From contig JAGACT010000087.1 of NCBI GenBank assembly GCA_017613995.1, positions 1-6,754 of the forward strand: a stretch of 6,754 nt of DNA. The letters run 5' to 3'. The translations under genes and the position numbers were made by a program. This DNA is from Eubacteriaceae bacterium. Lineage in GTDB: Bacteria; Bacillota; Clostridia; Eubacteriales; Anaerofustaceae. Positions 1 through 6,754 of this stretch are shown in pieces (position 1 is the first letter of the stretch; the number at the start of each line of letters is the position of its first letter). A model generated the notes under the pieces. That model ran no database searches and had not been told where the DNA came from. It saw only the letters and a list, made by a program, of their open reading frames with translations.

Positions 1-1
1 G

Positions 2-29
2 GCCGTCAAAAGCCGTCAATACCACGTGG
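2..29. repeat. Short direct repeat and palindrome in the tail after the VanZ gene
   Basis: GCCGTCAA occurs at 2-9 and again at 12-19, a ten-base period, and CCACGTGG at 22-29 is a perfect 8-bp palindrome. On the minus strand the repeat contains TTGACG, which resembles a -35 element, but any -10 would fall outside the window. This 48-base tail holds no recognisable gene. The repeats may be chance; they are recorded because they lie together in the only non-coding end of the window. Confidence 0.25.
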
Positions 30-39
30 CAGTTACAAG

Positions 40-73
40 CTCCCTCCTCTAAGGCTTCAGCCGTAGGAGGGAG
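40..73 (-). repeat. Perfect 9-bp inverted repeat around the last stop codon
   Basis: Plus-strand 40-48 (ctccctcct) is the exact reverse complement of 65-73 (aggagggag), with a further ggc/gcc pairing at 53-55 and 60-62 closing a four-base loop. In the minus-strand transcript this makes a GC-rich hairpin whose loop side contains the VanZ-gene stop codon TAG (51-49). It could mark the 3' end of the operon, but the bases after it (CTTGTAACTG) are not a U-tract, so it is not a typical intrinsic terminator. The distal arm AGGAGGGAG is also a strong Shine-Dalgarno match, so the stem could mask the ribosome-binding site of a next gene outside the window. Confidence 0.45.
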
Positions 74-876
74 TAGTTGACCACATAGAAATCCCAGATA
101 GAGGTCTCGTCGGTGGCGTACAGGACGGTCCGGGACAGGTTCACCTTCCTGGCAAACGGATAGAGGGTCCTCTTTCTGGCGTTCTTCCTCCATCTGCGGT
201 AGCGGCCCAGGTCCCTCTTCCAGTCGGGATGGGTCACTCTGAAGGCGAAGGCAGTGAAGAGCAGCGCGCCCAGAAATCCTCCCAGGGTGTTCGTTACGAT
301 GTCGTCCACGTCGTAGAAGCCCCGTCTGGTAATAAGCTGGATATTTTCCACCGCCAGGGAGATCAGGAAGGATGCCGTGACGGGGGCCAGGGGAAGCCTT
401 TTGCGGAACCATTCCGACATGTATGGCAGAAGGTATCCCATGGGGATAAACAGGACGACGTTCAGATATACCTGCAGGATATCGTCCATGTCGGGCATGC
501 TGAAATGTTCGGCCAGCCCGGAGAACTCCCCCGTGAGGATACGGTACAGGACCCCCAGGAAACCGAAGTCTATCCTGACGGATCCTATCAGGTTGTCGAA
601 AAGCTGCGTGTGTATGAGATACTCGTCGGAGGCCGCCCTGGAAAAGAACGTGATGTAGGAAAATCCCGCAAGGTACAGCAGGAACACTCCGGCTATGACG
701 GCGGACCTGAGGGAGAGCATGATGTCCCCCCTGGGATTGTCACTGACGCCGTCGATCGGGTCGAGTTTCAGTTTTCTGCAGATGAATATGTCCGCCGCCG
801 GCATGATCACCACCAGCATCATCACCAAAGCGGTGACGAACAGGGATGATGAGCCGCTTGCTGTGTCGAATAACAT
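49..876 (-). CDS. VanZ-family integral membrane protein with basic C-terminal tail
   Basis: VanZ-like proteins are membrane proteins of poorly defined function; the founding member gives low-level teicoplanin resistance in enterococci. The 275-residue product shows about five hydrophobic segments, near residues 11-32, 55-78, 135-153, 162-182 and 193-213. The VanZ core lies in the last three: NVVLFIPMGYLLP at 139-151, then E177, Q180 and R184, followed by DVDDIVTNTLGG at 189-200, a classic family signature. After the last segment comes a 60-residue tail that is strongly basic between 220 and 249 (13 Lys/Arg against one Asp) and then rich in aromatics (WDFYVVNY at 261-268); I do not recognise it. 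The gene follows mtaB by 24 nt with a good Shine-Dalgarno, so it is probably cotranscribed but independently translated. A role in glycopeptide response cannot be inferred from this sequence alone. Confidence 0.88.
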   Translation of the reverse strand: MLFDTASGSSSLFVTALVMMLVVIMPAADIFICRKLKLDPIDGVSDNPRGDIMLSLRSAVIAGVFLLYLAGFSYITFFSRAASDEYLIHTQLFDNLIGSVRIDFGFLGVLYRILTGEFSGLAEHFSMPDMDDILQVYLNVVLFIPMGYLLPYMSEWFRKRLPLAPVTASFLISLAVENIQLITRRGFYDVDDIVTNTLGGFLGALLFTAFAFRVTHPDWKRDLGRYRRWRKNARKRTLYPFARKVNLSRTVLYATDETSIWDFYVVNYSLLRLKP

Positions 877-879
877 GGT

Positions 880-886
880 CTCACCT
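880..886 (-). promoter_or_regulatory. Shine-Dalgarno of the VanZ-family gene
   Basis: The minus strand reads AGGTGAG followed by ACC and then the ATG at 876. AGGTGA matches the anti-Shine-Dalgarno end of 16S rRNA, with the GG core about seven bases before the start. It lies in the only true intergenic gap of the operon (877-900) and supports the chosen start. Confidence 0.75.
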
Positions 887-900
887 GAATTGTAAGATTG

Positions 901-2163
901 TCAGACGGTCTTCTCCCCCGTCAGCATGCCGTCCTCACCGGTCGAGCAGATGCGCACGCCGACGATGCGGTTGACGTCCGTCGCGTCTCCGGGAAAACAG
1001 ACCCTCAGATAGTTTTCGCTGTAGCCCTCCAGAAGTCCCCGCTCGTTGACGTATTCCGGCAGGACCTTGAGCTCGGTCCCTGTGAACGAGGAAAGCACCT
1101 GACGGGACACTTCGCCGCATACCTCTTCCAGCCTCTTGAGGCGGGAATGCTTCTCGGCCCTGGTGAGCTGTCCGCTCATGGAGGAGGCGGGAGTGCCGGG
1201 CCTCGGGGAATACGGGAAAATATGAACGTGGGCAAAGCGGGCCTTTTTAACGAGATCCAGGCTCTCTTCGAACTCCTCCTCGCTCTCCCCGGGAAATCCC
1301 ACGATTATGTCCGTGGTGAACACCGCGCCGGGGATCTCTTCCCTGATGCGCTCCGTTATCTCCAGGTACTGCTGGGGAGTGTATCTCCTCTTCATCCTGG
1401 AGAGCACCCCGGCGCTTCCGCTCTGCAGTGACAGGTGGAAGTGGGGGCACAGCTTTCTGAGGCGGGAGAGCCGGCTGATGAATTCGTCGCTCATCAGCAC
1501 CGGTTCCAGGGAACCGAGCCTGAAGCGGTCTATGCTGCACTCGGAATCGATCATCTCCAGCACGTCGATGAGGCCGTACTCCCCGTACAAATACGAAGCT
1601 ATGTGTATGCCGGTGAGCACCGCTTCCCGGTATCCCTCCGCCGAGAGGGATTCTATCTTTTCGACGATGTCCTTCGGATCGGCGCTCCACAGCGATCCCC
1701 TAAGATAGGGTATGATGCAGTAGGTGCAGTAGCGGTTGCAGCCGTCCTGGATCTTCACCGAGGCCCGGGTGCGGGTCTCGTGGACCGTGCCGGGCAGCAG
1801 CTGTGACATATCGTCGAAGGGCCTGCCGAAAAATGCCTCCAGGATGCTCCTGCCGGTATCCGCCGCGCCGGTGCGGGAAATAACGGTGTCCGCTTCGGGA
1901 AGGGAAGATGCCGCGTCCCCGGTCCTGGCGAAGCATCCGCATACCGCGATGAAGCAGGCCGGATACTGATTCCTGACGTGCCTGGTGAGCTGCCGGGACT
2001 TCCTGGTGCTCTCCGCGGTGACGGCGCAGGTGTTTATGACCGCCAGATCGGGGGTTTCATCCTCCCCCGCCGAGGCGAGTCCCGCGGTCTCCAGAACGGA
2101 GGAGATGGTATCGCTGTCGCAGCTGTTCACCTTGCAGCCCAGTGTATATATCCTATATCTCAT
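901..2163 (-). CDS. mtaB: tRNA t6A37 methylthiotransferase MtaB
   Basis: MtaB is a radical-SAM enzyme with two iron-sulfur clusters that converts t6A to ms2t6A at position 37 of tRNAs reading ANN codons. The 420-residue protein begins with the MTTase domain, whose cluster cysteines are C10 (TLGCKVN), C46 (INTCAVT) and C77 (CGCFAR). The radical-SAM cysteines C142, C146 and C149 form CNRYCTYC. LTGIH at 183-187, HLSLQSGS at 243-250, DIIVGFPGE at 285-293 and FPYSPRPGTPA at 316-326 follow. A TRAM-like RNA-binding segment spans about 357-412. The TLGCKVN start and INTC(A/T)VT pattern favour MtaB over MiaB or RimO. After RG (155-156) the expected RSR reads WSA (159-161). The ATG lies within the end of ribF (11-nt overlap) with only a weak AAGAGA purine run upstream, so coupling with ribF is likely. 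No frameshift is visible. Confidence 0.93.
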   Translation of the reverse strand: MRYRIYTLGCKVNSCDSDTISSVLETAGLASAGEDETPDLAVINTCAVTAESTRKSRQLTRHVRNQYPACFIAVCGCFARTGDAASSLPEADTVISRTGAADTGRSILEAFFGRPFDDMSQLLPGTVHETRTRASVKIQDGCNRYCTYCIIPYLRGSLWSADPKDIVEKIESLSAEGYREAVLTGIHIASYLYGEYGLIDVLEMIDSECSIDRFRLGSLEPVLMSDEFISRLSRLRKLCPHFHLSLQSGSAGVLSRMKRRYTPQQYLEITERIREEIPGAVFTTDIIVGFPGESEEEFEESLDLVKKARFAHVHIFPYSPRPGTPASSMSGQLTRAEKHSRLKRLEEVCGEVSRQVLSSFTGTELKVLPEYVNERGLLEGYSENYLRVCFPGDATDVNRIVGVRICSTGEDGMLTGEKTV

Positions 2164-3073
2164 AAAAGTCTCTTGCGATGTCGATGTCGCGTCCGATCTG
2201 CTCCGCCAGGTCCTCTATGGATGAGAAGCGCATCTCGCTTCTGAGCCTCACCAGGAACTCCACTTTCATGGATCTCCCGTACAGGTCCTCTTCGCAGTCG
2301 AAAAGATGGCTCTCCAGCACCAGGACAGAGGAATCCGTCACGGTGGGATTGGTGCCTATGTTGCTGACAGAATAGTACTTTCGGCCGTCCACGGTGCAGC
2401 GGGTGAGATATACGCCGCTTTTCGGCACCAGCAGGAACGGAGCAGGCACTATGTTGGCGGTGGCGAAGCCCATGCTGCGGCCCAGGTGGCGGCCCCTGAC
2501 TATGGTGCCGCTGATGGAATAGAACCGTCCCAGCATCTGGCGGGCGCTCATCACGTCGCCGCTTCTGAGGGCGTTTCGTATGTCGGTGGAGCTGATCAGG
2601 CTGTCCAGGAAGTAGACATCCTCCACTATCTCCACATCGATGGAATGCTCCGAACACAGCTGACGTATGTTGGAGGAGTTTCCCTCCCTGCCCCGGCCGA
2701 AGGTGAAGTCGCTGCCGCAGACGGCCCTTTTAATGCCGAAGCGGCACATGAAGTTGAGGATGAAGTCCTCCTTGGAGGTATTCATGACCTCCTCGTTGAA
2801 TTCGAACATGAACAGGTAATCGAACCCCATCTCCTCCAGCATGGCTATCTTTTCCTCGTTGGTCATGAGCCTGGCGCCCTCCGGCGCGCTGCCCTCCACG
2901 TAGTTCATCGGCCTGTTGGTGAAGGTCATCACAGCGCTCTTCATGCCGGGCGCCATGGCGGAGGAAAGCACCTTCATGTGTCCGAGATGCAGTCCGTCAA
3001 AATAACCGAAGGCGCAGCTGACCGGGCCTTCGGGTATGTTGGTGTCAGTTTTGTAATCATTGATAACGATCAT
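2153..3073 (-). CDS. ribF: Bifunctional riboflavin kinase / FMN adenylyltransferase RibF
   Basis: RibF phosphorylates riboflavin to FMN and adenylates FMN to FAD in the cytoplasm. The chosen start gives 306 residues, typical of the family. The adenylyltransferase half has GYFDGLHLGH at 23-32 (the nucleotidyltransferase G-x-FDG-x-H-x-GH signature), GSDFTFGRGREGN at 120-132 and SSTDIRNAL at 161-169. The kinase half has GRHLGRSMGFATAN at 194-207, NIGTNPT at 238-244, the putative catalytic glutamate E254 in LESHLFD, and DLYGRSMKVEF at 263-273. Two conserved sites differ from consensus: the PTAN motif reads ATAN (204-207), and the usual F-x-P-H-P segment reads FTNRP (51-55). A longer frame reaches to 3172, but the ATG at 3073 is preferred: it has AAGGAAGG seven bases upstream, forms ATGA with the truB stop, and starts the family homology directly. 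The 3' end overlaps mtaB by 11 nt. Confidence 0.95.
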   Translation of the reverse strand: MIVINDYKTDTNIPEGPVSCAFGYFDGLHLGHMKVLSSAMAPGMKSAVMTFTNRPMNYVEGSAPEGARLMTNEEKIAMLEEMGFDYLFMFEFNEEVMNTSKEDFILNFMCRFGIKRAVCGSDFTFGRGREGNSSNIRQLCSEHSIDVEIVEDVYFLDSLISSTDIRNALRSGDVMSARQMLGRFYSISGTIVRGRHLGRSMGFATANIVPAPFLLVPKSGVYLTRCTVDGRKYYSVSNIGTNPTVTDSSVLVLESHLFDCEEDLYGRSMKVEFLVRLRSEMRFSSIEDLAEQIGRDIDIARDFYEI

Positions 3074-3939
3074 CGAAAAACCTTCCTTGGTTTTATCAGG
3101 CCCCCGGATATCTCCGCCAGGGCGATGAAGCCTTCCGGGGAGTAGACTCTTACCAGCCCCGAGGGAGGACATCCTTCGAAGACCTCCTGGCTCATGCCGT
3201 TGGCTATCCTGCGGCAGATGCCGCTGTCCGCGTCGATCCTGGGGATATGGGGTATGAGGCAGTCCGGCTCCAGCATCATACCGGAAAGGGTGCCTTCCTC
3301 CGCGGCGCGCCTGAGTTCTTCCAGATCCCTGGCCATGCCGATATCGAAGCCGTCCGTGGAGGTCCTGACGAGGGAGCTCATCACGGCTCCGCAGCCCAGC
3401 ATCTGCCCGGCGTCGCTGATAAGCTGCCTTATGTACGTCCCCCTGGAACAGTACACGTCGATGAGAGCCTCATCTGAGGAAAATTCCCTGAGGACTATGC
3501 GGGACACGGTGACTTCCTTTTCGGGGAGAGCTATCTCCTCGTTGTTCCTGGCATAGCTGTAAAGGGCCCTGCCGTTCACCTTCCTGGCTGAAAAGGCGGG
3601 GGTCTTCTGCATGTAGGTCCCCGTCAGCTTCTCCAGCGCCCGGCTGAGCTCCTCAGCCGAAAAGTGCGGATCGGATACCTTCCTCACGTCCCCCCAGATA
3701 TCCTGGGTGTCGGACTCGTAACCGAAGCGTATCCCCGCAGTGTAGCTCTTTGAGCCGGCGGGCATGTACTCGATGAGCCTTCCGGCGCATCCGAGGCATA
3801 CCACCAGCACTCCCGTGGCCATGGGGTCCAGGGTGCCGGTATGACCGGCCTTCTTCGTCCCGGTAAGTCTGCGCATCACGGCACACACGCCGAAGCTGGT
3901 GATGTCCGCGGGCTTGTTAACAACGAATACTCCGTCCAT
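3070..3939 (-). CDS. truB: tRNA pseudouridine(55) synthase TruB
   Basis: TruB isomerises U55 to pseudouridine in the T-loop of most tRNAs and also acts as a tRNA folding chaperone. The 289-residue protein opens with the family signature FVVNKPADITS at 5-15. The catalytic aspartate is D38 in GHTGTLDPMATGVL. KSY at 64-66, the G-x-x-S-D-T-x-D segment at 73-80 and SARKVNGRALYSYAR at 117-131 follow, then the RNA-contact motif CSRGTYIRQLISDAG at 164-178. The last 65 or so residues fit the TruB C-terminal PUA-like domain. The start is the ATG sharing a base with the nrnA stop (TGATG). No good Shine-Dalgarno precedes it (the upstream sequence is ACGGTTTCTG), so coupled reinitiation is likely. The stop TGA overlaps the ribF start in ATGA. 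Some consensus positions vary (TP for PP at 113-114), within what I would expect for the family. Confidence 0.97.
   Translation of the reverse strand: MDGVFVVNKPADITSFGVCAVMRRLTGTKKAGHTGTLDPMATGVLVVCLGCAGRLIEYMPAGSKSYTAGIRFGYESDTQDIWGDVRKVSDPHFSAEELSRALEKLTGTYMQKTPAFSARKVNGRALYSYARNNEEIALPEKEVTVSRIVLREFSSDEALIDVYCSRGTYIRQLISDAGQMLGCGAVMSSLVRTSTDGFDIGMARDLEELRRAAEEGTLSGMMLEPDCLIPHIPRIDADSGICRRIANGMSQEVFEGCPPSGLVRVYSPEGFIALAEISGGLIKPRKVFR
3081..3088 (-). promoter_or_regulatory. Shine-Dalgarno deciding the ribF start
   Basis: The minus strand reads AAGGAAGG, then TTTTTCG, then the ATG at 3073. The site lies inside the 3' end of truB. It supports the ATG at 3073, which overlaps the truB stop as ATGA, over the ATG 99 bases further upstream at 3172. 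Confidence 0.8.
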
Positions 3940-4883
3940 CAGAAACCGTAGTAATCCCTTATCTTCTTCTCCAGCTCGCCGTAGCTTCCCTGAAAGCTGA
4001 AGCCTGAAGCCTTCGCGTGGCCTCCGCCGCCCATGGCCGCTGCCAGTTCGCTCACGTCATAGGCGTCGTCGGTGCTCCTGAGGGATATCTTGAAGCTGTC
4101 CTGCCCCGTCTGCCTCACCAGAACGGTGACCAGGATGCCTTCGGTGTACCTTACGGCGTCCAGCAGACTGTCGGAGGTTATGTTGAGCCTTTCGGAGTAC
4201 CCCGTCTCGTAGATGAGGCGTATGACGGCAAAGCGTCCGTCGTCGGATATCAGAAGGCTTCCCAGGCCAACCCTCATGAGCTCCAGAGCCTCCCTGGGAG
4301 CGAACTTCATCCTGTCGGCTATGAGGTAGTAGTCGTCGTACATGGCATACAGCTCCGAGAGCAGGGAAAACGTCCTGGAGCTGGTGTTGGAGTACAAAAA
4401 GTTGCCCGTGTCGGTGGACAGGGCCAGGTAGAGAGCATGGGCTATCTGCCTGGTGACGGGAACTCCGAGATACTTGATAAGCTCGAATACCATCTCTCCG
4501 CAGGAAGCGGATGTGCCGTCCACCAGGTTCACGTCCCCGTATCCGGTGTTGGTCTTGTGGTGGTCTATGACCGCCGTCCTCGAGCACCGGGATACGTTTT
4601 CGTTGCCGTACATGTACTCAAATGTGGAGCAGTCGAGGCACAGCGCCAGATCGTAGCGCGGGAGCAGAGGCTCGCCGAAGCAGGCCATCTCCTCCAGAAA
4701 ACGGTCCAGACCGTACTTGTCCTTCTCCACCACGTATGAAACTGTTTTGCCCATAGCCTTCAGGGCCAGGCCCGCCGCGACGGAGGAACCCACCGCATCG
4801 CCGTCCGTGCTGGTATGGGTCAGTATCAGAATGCTGCCGGCGGCGGACAGCTCCGCCGCCACAGCGCTGAAATCATATTTCAT
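3939..4883 (-). CDS. nrnA: DHH-family oligoribonuclease / pAp phosphatase (NrnA-like)
   Basis: This family degrades 2-5 nt RNAs and nucleotide dimers and, in characterised members, dephosphorylates 3'-phosphoadenosine 5'-phosphate, using two Mn ions. The 314-residue protein has the expected length and the full metal-ligand set: H23, D27 and D29 in LTHTSTDGDAVGS, D84 in CLDCS, the DHH motif at 107-109 and D158 in STDTGNF. The DHHA1 substrate-binding domain ends with GGGGHAKASGF at 286-296. The usual Pro in the first motif (N/xPDGD) is Thr here, a mild change. The start ATG lies inside the end of rbfA (11-nt overlap); an AAGAGAAG purine run just upstream may act as a weak ribosome-binding site. 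The stop forms TGATG with the truB start. Its place between rbfA and truB is the common Bacillota arrangement. Whether both activities exist cannot be read from the sequence. Confidence 0.94.
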   Translation of the reverse strand: MKYDFSAVAAELSAAGSILILTHTSTDGDAVGSSVAAGLALKAMGKTVSYVVEKDKYGLDRFLEEMACFGEPLLPRYDLALCLDCSTFEYMYGNENVSRCSRTAVIDHHKTNTGYGDVNLVDGTSASCGEMVFELIKYLGVPVTRQIAHALYLALSTDTGNFLYSNTSSRTFSLLSELYAMYDDYYLIADRMKFAPREALELMRVGLGSLLISDDGRFAVIRLIYETGYSERLNITSDSLLDAVRYTEGILVTVLVRQTGQDSFKISLRSTDDAYDVSELAAAMGGGGHAKASGFSFQGSYGELEKKIRDYYGF

Positions 4884-5243
4884 CTTCTTCTCTTATGTCA
4901 AGATCCCTGAGGATCTCGCTGATGTGATCATACTGCTTGTAGGAATCGTCCAGTATGAAGGTCAGCTCCGGCGAGTACCTGGTGGTGAGGGCGTCGGATA
5001 CCTGTTTTCTGATATATCCCTTTGCCTTCTCCAGCACCGCCATGATCTCCTGGGCCTGATCCTCGTCCTGCGTGTAGATGTTGAAATACACCTTGCAGTA
5101 CTTCATGTCGGGAGTGGTGTTCACGCGGCTCACGCCCACGATCACGTTCTCCATCCGGGGATCCTTGAGCCCGTAGCTCACCGTTTCGCTGATCTGTGTC
5201 CTTATAAGTTCGTTGATCTTTTCGATCCTGTGCCTGGTCGCCA

Positions 5244-5244
<1 letters not shown>
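4873..5244 (-). CDS. rbfA: 30S ribosome-binding factor RbfA
   Basis: RbfA is a small KH-fold protein that binds the immature 30S subunit near the 5' end of 16S rRNA and helps late maturation, including at low temperature. The 123-residue product has the usual family length. The N-terminal helix (RHRIEKINELIRTQISETV, about 4-22), the conserved DPRM step at 28-31, the VSRVNTTPDMKYCKVYFNI strand region at 38-56 and the YSPELTFILDDS motif at 90-101 match the family in order. The start ATG sits in TAATG with the infB stop. The only purine-rich match nearby is GGAG two bases before the ATG, which is too close for a normal Shine-Dalgarno, so I infer initiation by termination-reinitiation after infB. 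The 3' end overlaps nrnA by 11 nt. The last residues (REEDEI) are acidic. Confidence 0.96.

Positions 5245-6754
<1,510 letters not shown>

Noticed and set aside
1..25. Start of a further minus-strand gene at GTG 25-23
   Set aside because: Only eight codons are visible, the ribosome-binding site is too far upstream, and the peptide is too short to recognise. Kept only as a possibility in the hairpin finding.
40..73. Intrinsic terminator after the VanZ gene
   Set aside because: The stem is good but no U-rich run follows on either strand, so it is listed as an inverted repeat only.
229..1431. Plus-strand open frames at 229-849 and 898-1431, antisense to the VanZ gene and mtaB
   Set aside because: Both are shadows of strongly supported minus-strand genes, with no domain signature or operon logic.
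2306..3145. A 279-codon open frame on the plus strand, fully antisense to ribF
   Set aside because: The translation is rich in His, Ala, Val and Gly with no recognisable motif, as expected from the complement of a GC-rich gene. The ribF frame opposite has clear family motifs.
3074..3172. A 33-residue N-terminal extension of ribF starting at 3172
   Set aside because: It overlaps the truB coding end heavily and lacks RibF homology, and the ATG at 3073 has a good Shine-Dalgarno and an ATGA junction.
4017..4739. A 240-codon plus-strand open frame antisense to nrnA
   Set aside because: No motif and a low-complexity Val/Gly/Gln-rich composition; the opposite strand carries all the DHH metal ligands.

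Overview
The window is a single run of seven genes on the minus strand, read from high to low coordinates. It starts inside infB (translation initiation factor IF-2, 5' end cut by the right window edge) and continues rbfA, nrnA (DHH-family oligoribonuclease/pAp phosphatase), truB (tRNA pseudouridine-55 synthase), ribF (riboflavin kinase/FAD synthetase), mtaB (tRNA t6A37 methylthiotransferase) and a VanZ-family membrane protein. No gene is supported on the plus strand. The order infB-rbfA-nrnA-truB-ribF is the familiar distal half of the nusA-infB operon of Bacillota. With a DHH-type NrnA and a VanZ-family protein, it points to a Clostridia-like Bacillota bacterium. By eye the DNA is fairly GC-rich (probably above 55%) with many G/C-ending codons, which excludes the classic AT-rich clostridia but does not identify a genus.

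Layout: 6754-5244 infB (partial), 5244-4873 rbfA, 4883-3939 nrnA, 3939-3070 truB, 3073-2153 ribF, 2163-901 mtaB, 876-49 VanZ-family gene, then 48 bases of tail with a hairpin-capable inverted repeat at its border. The first six genes all overlap: TAATG (infB/rbfA), 11 nt (rbfA/nrnA), TGATG (nrnA/truB), ATGA (truB/ribF) and 11 nt (ribF/mtaB). Only the VanZ gene is separated, by 24 nt holding a good Shine-Dalgarno sequence. This is strong evidence for one transcript with coupled translation. No stretch of 300 bases lacks a gene, and no promoter is visible inside the run.

The genes fit a translation and RNA-maintenance theme. IF-2 assembles the initiation complex, RbfA matures the 30S subunit, TruB and MtaB modify tRNA at positions 55 and 37, NrnA clears very short RNAs and pAp, and RibF makes FMN and FAD. 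The VanZ-like protein is the outlier: an integral membrane protein with a strongly basic C-terminal tail.

I found no clear undescribed system; this is mostly core housekeeping sequence. The points worth checking are substitutions at normally conserved residues in RibF (ATAN for PTAN, and an altered HP motif) and in MtaB (loss of the RSR arginines after the radical-SAM cysteines), the addition of mtaB and a tailed VanZ gene to the ribF end of the operon, and the hairpin around the last stop codon.
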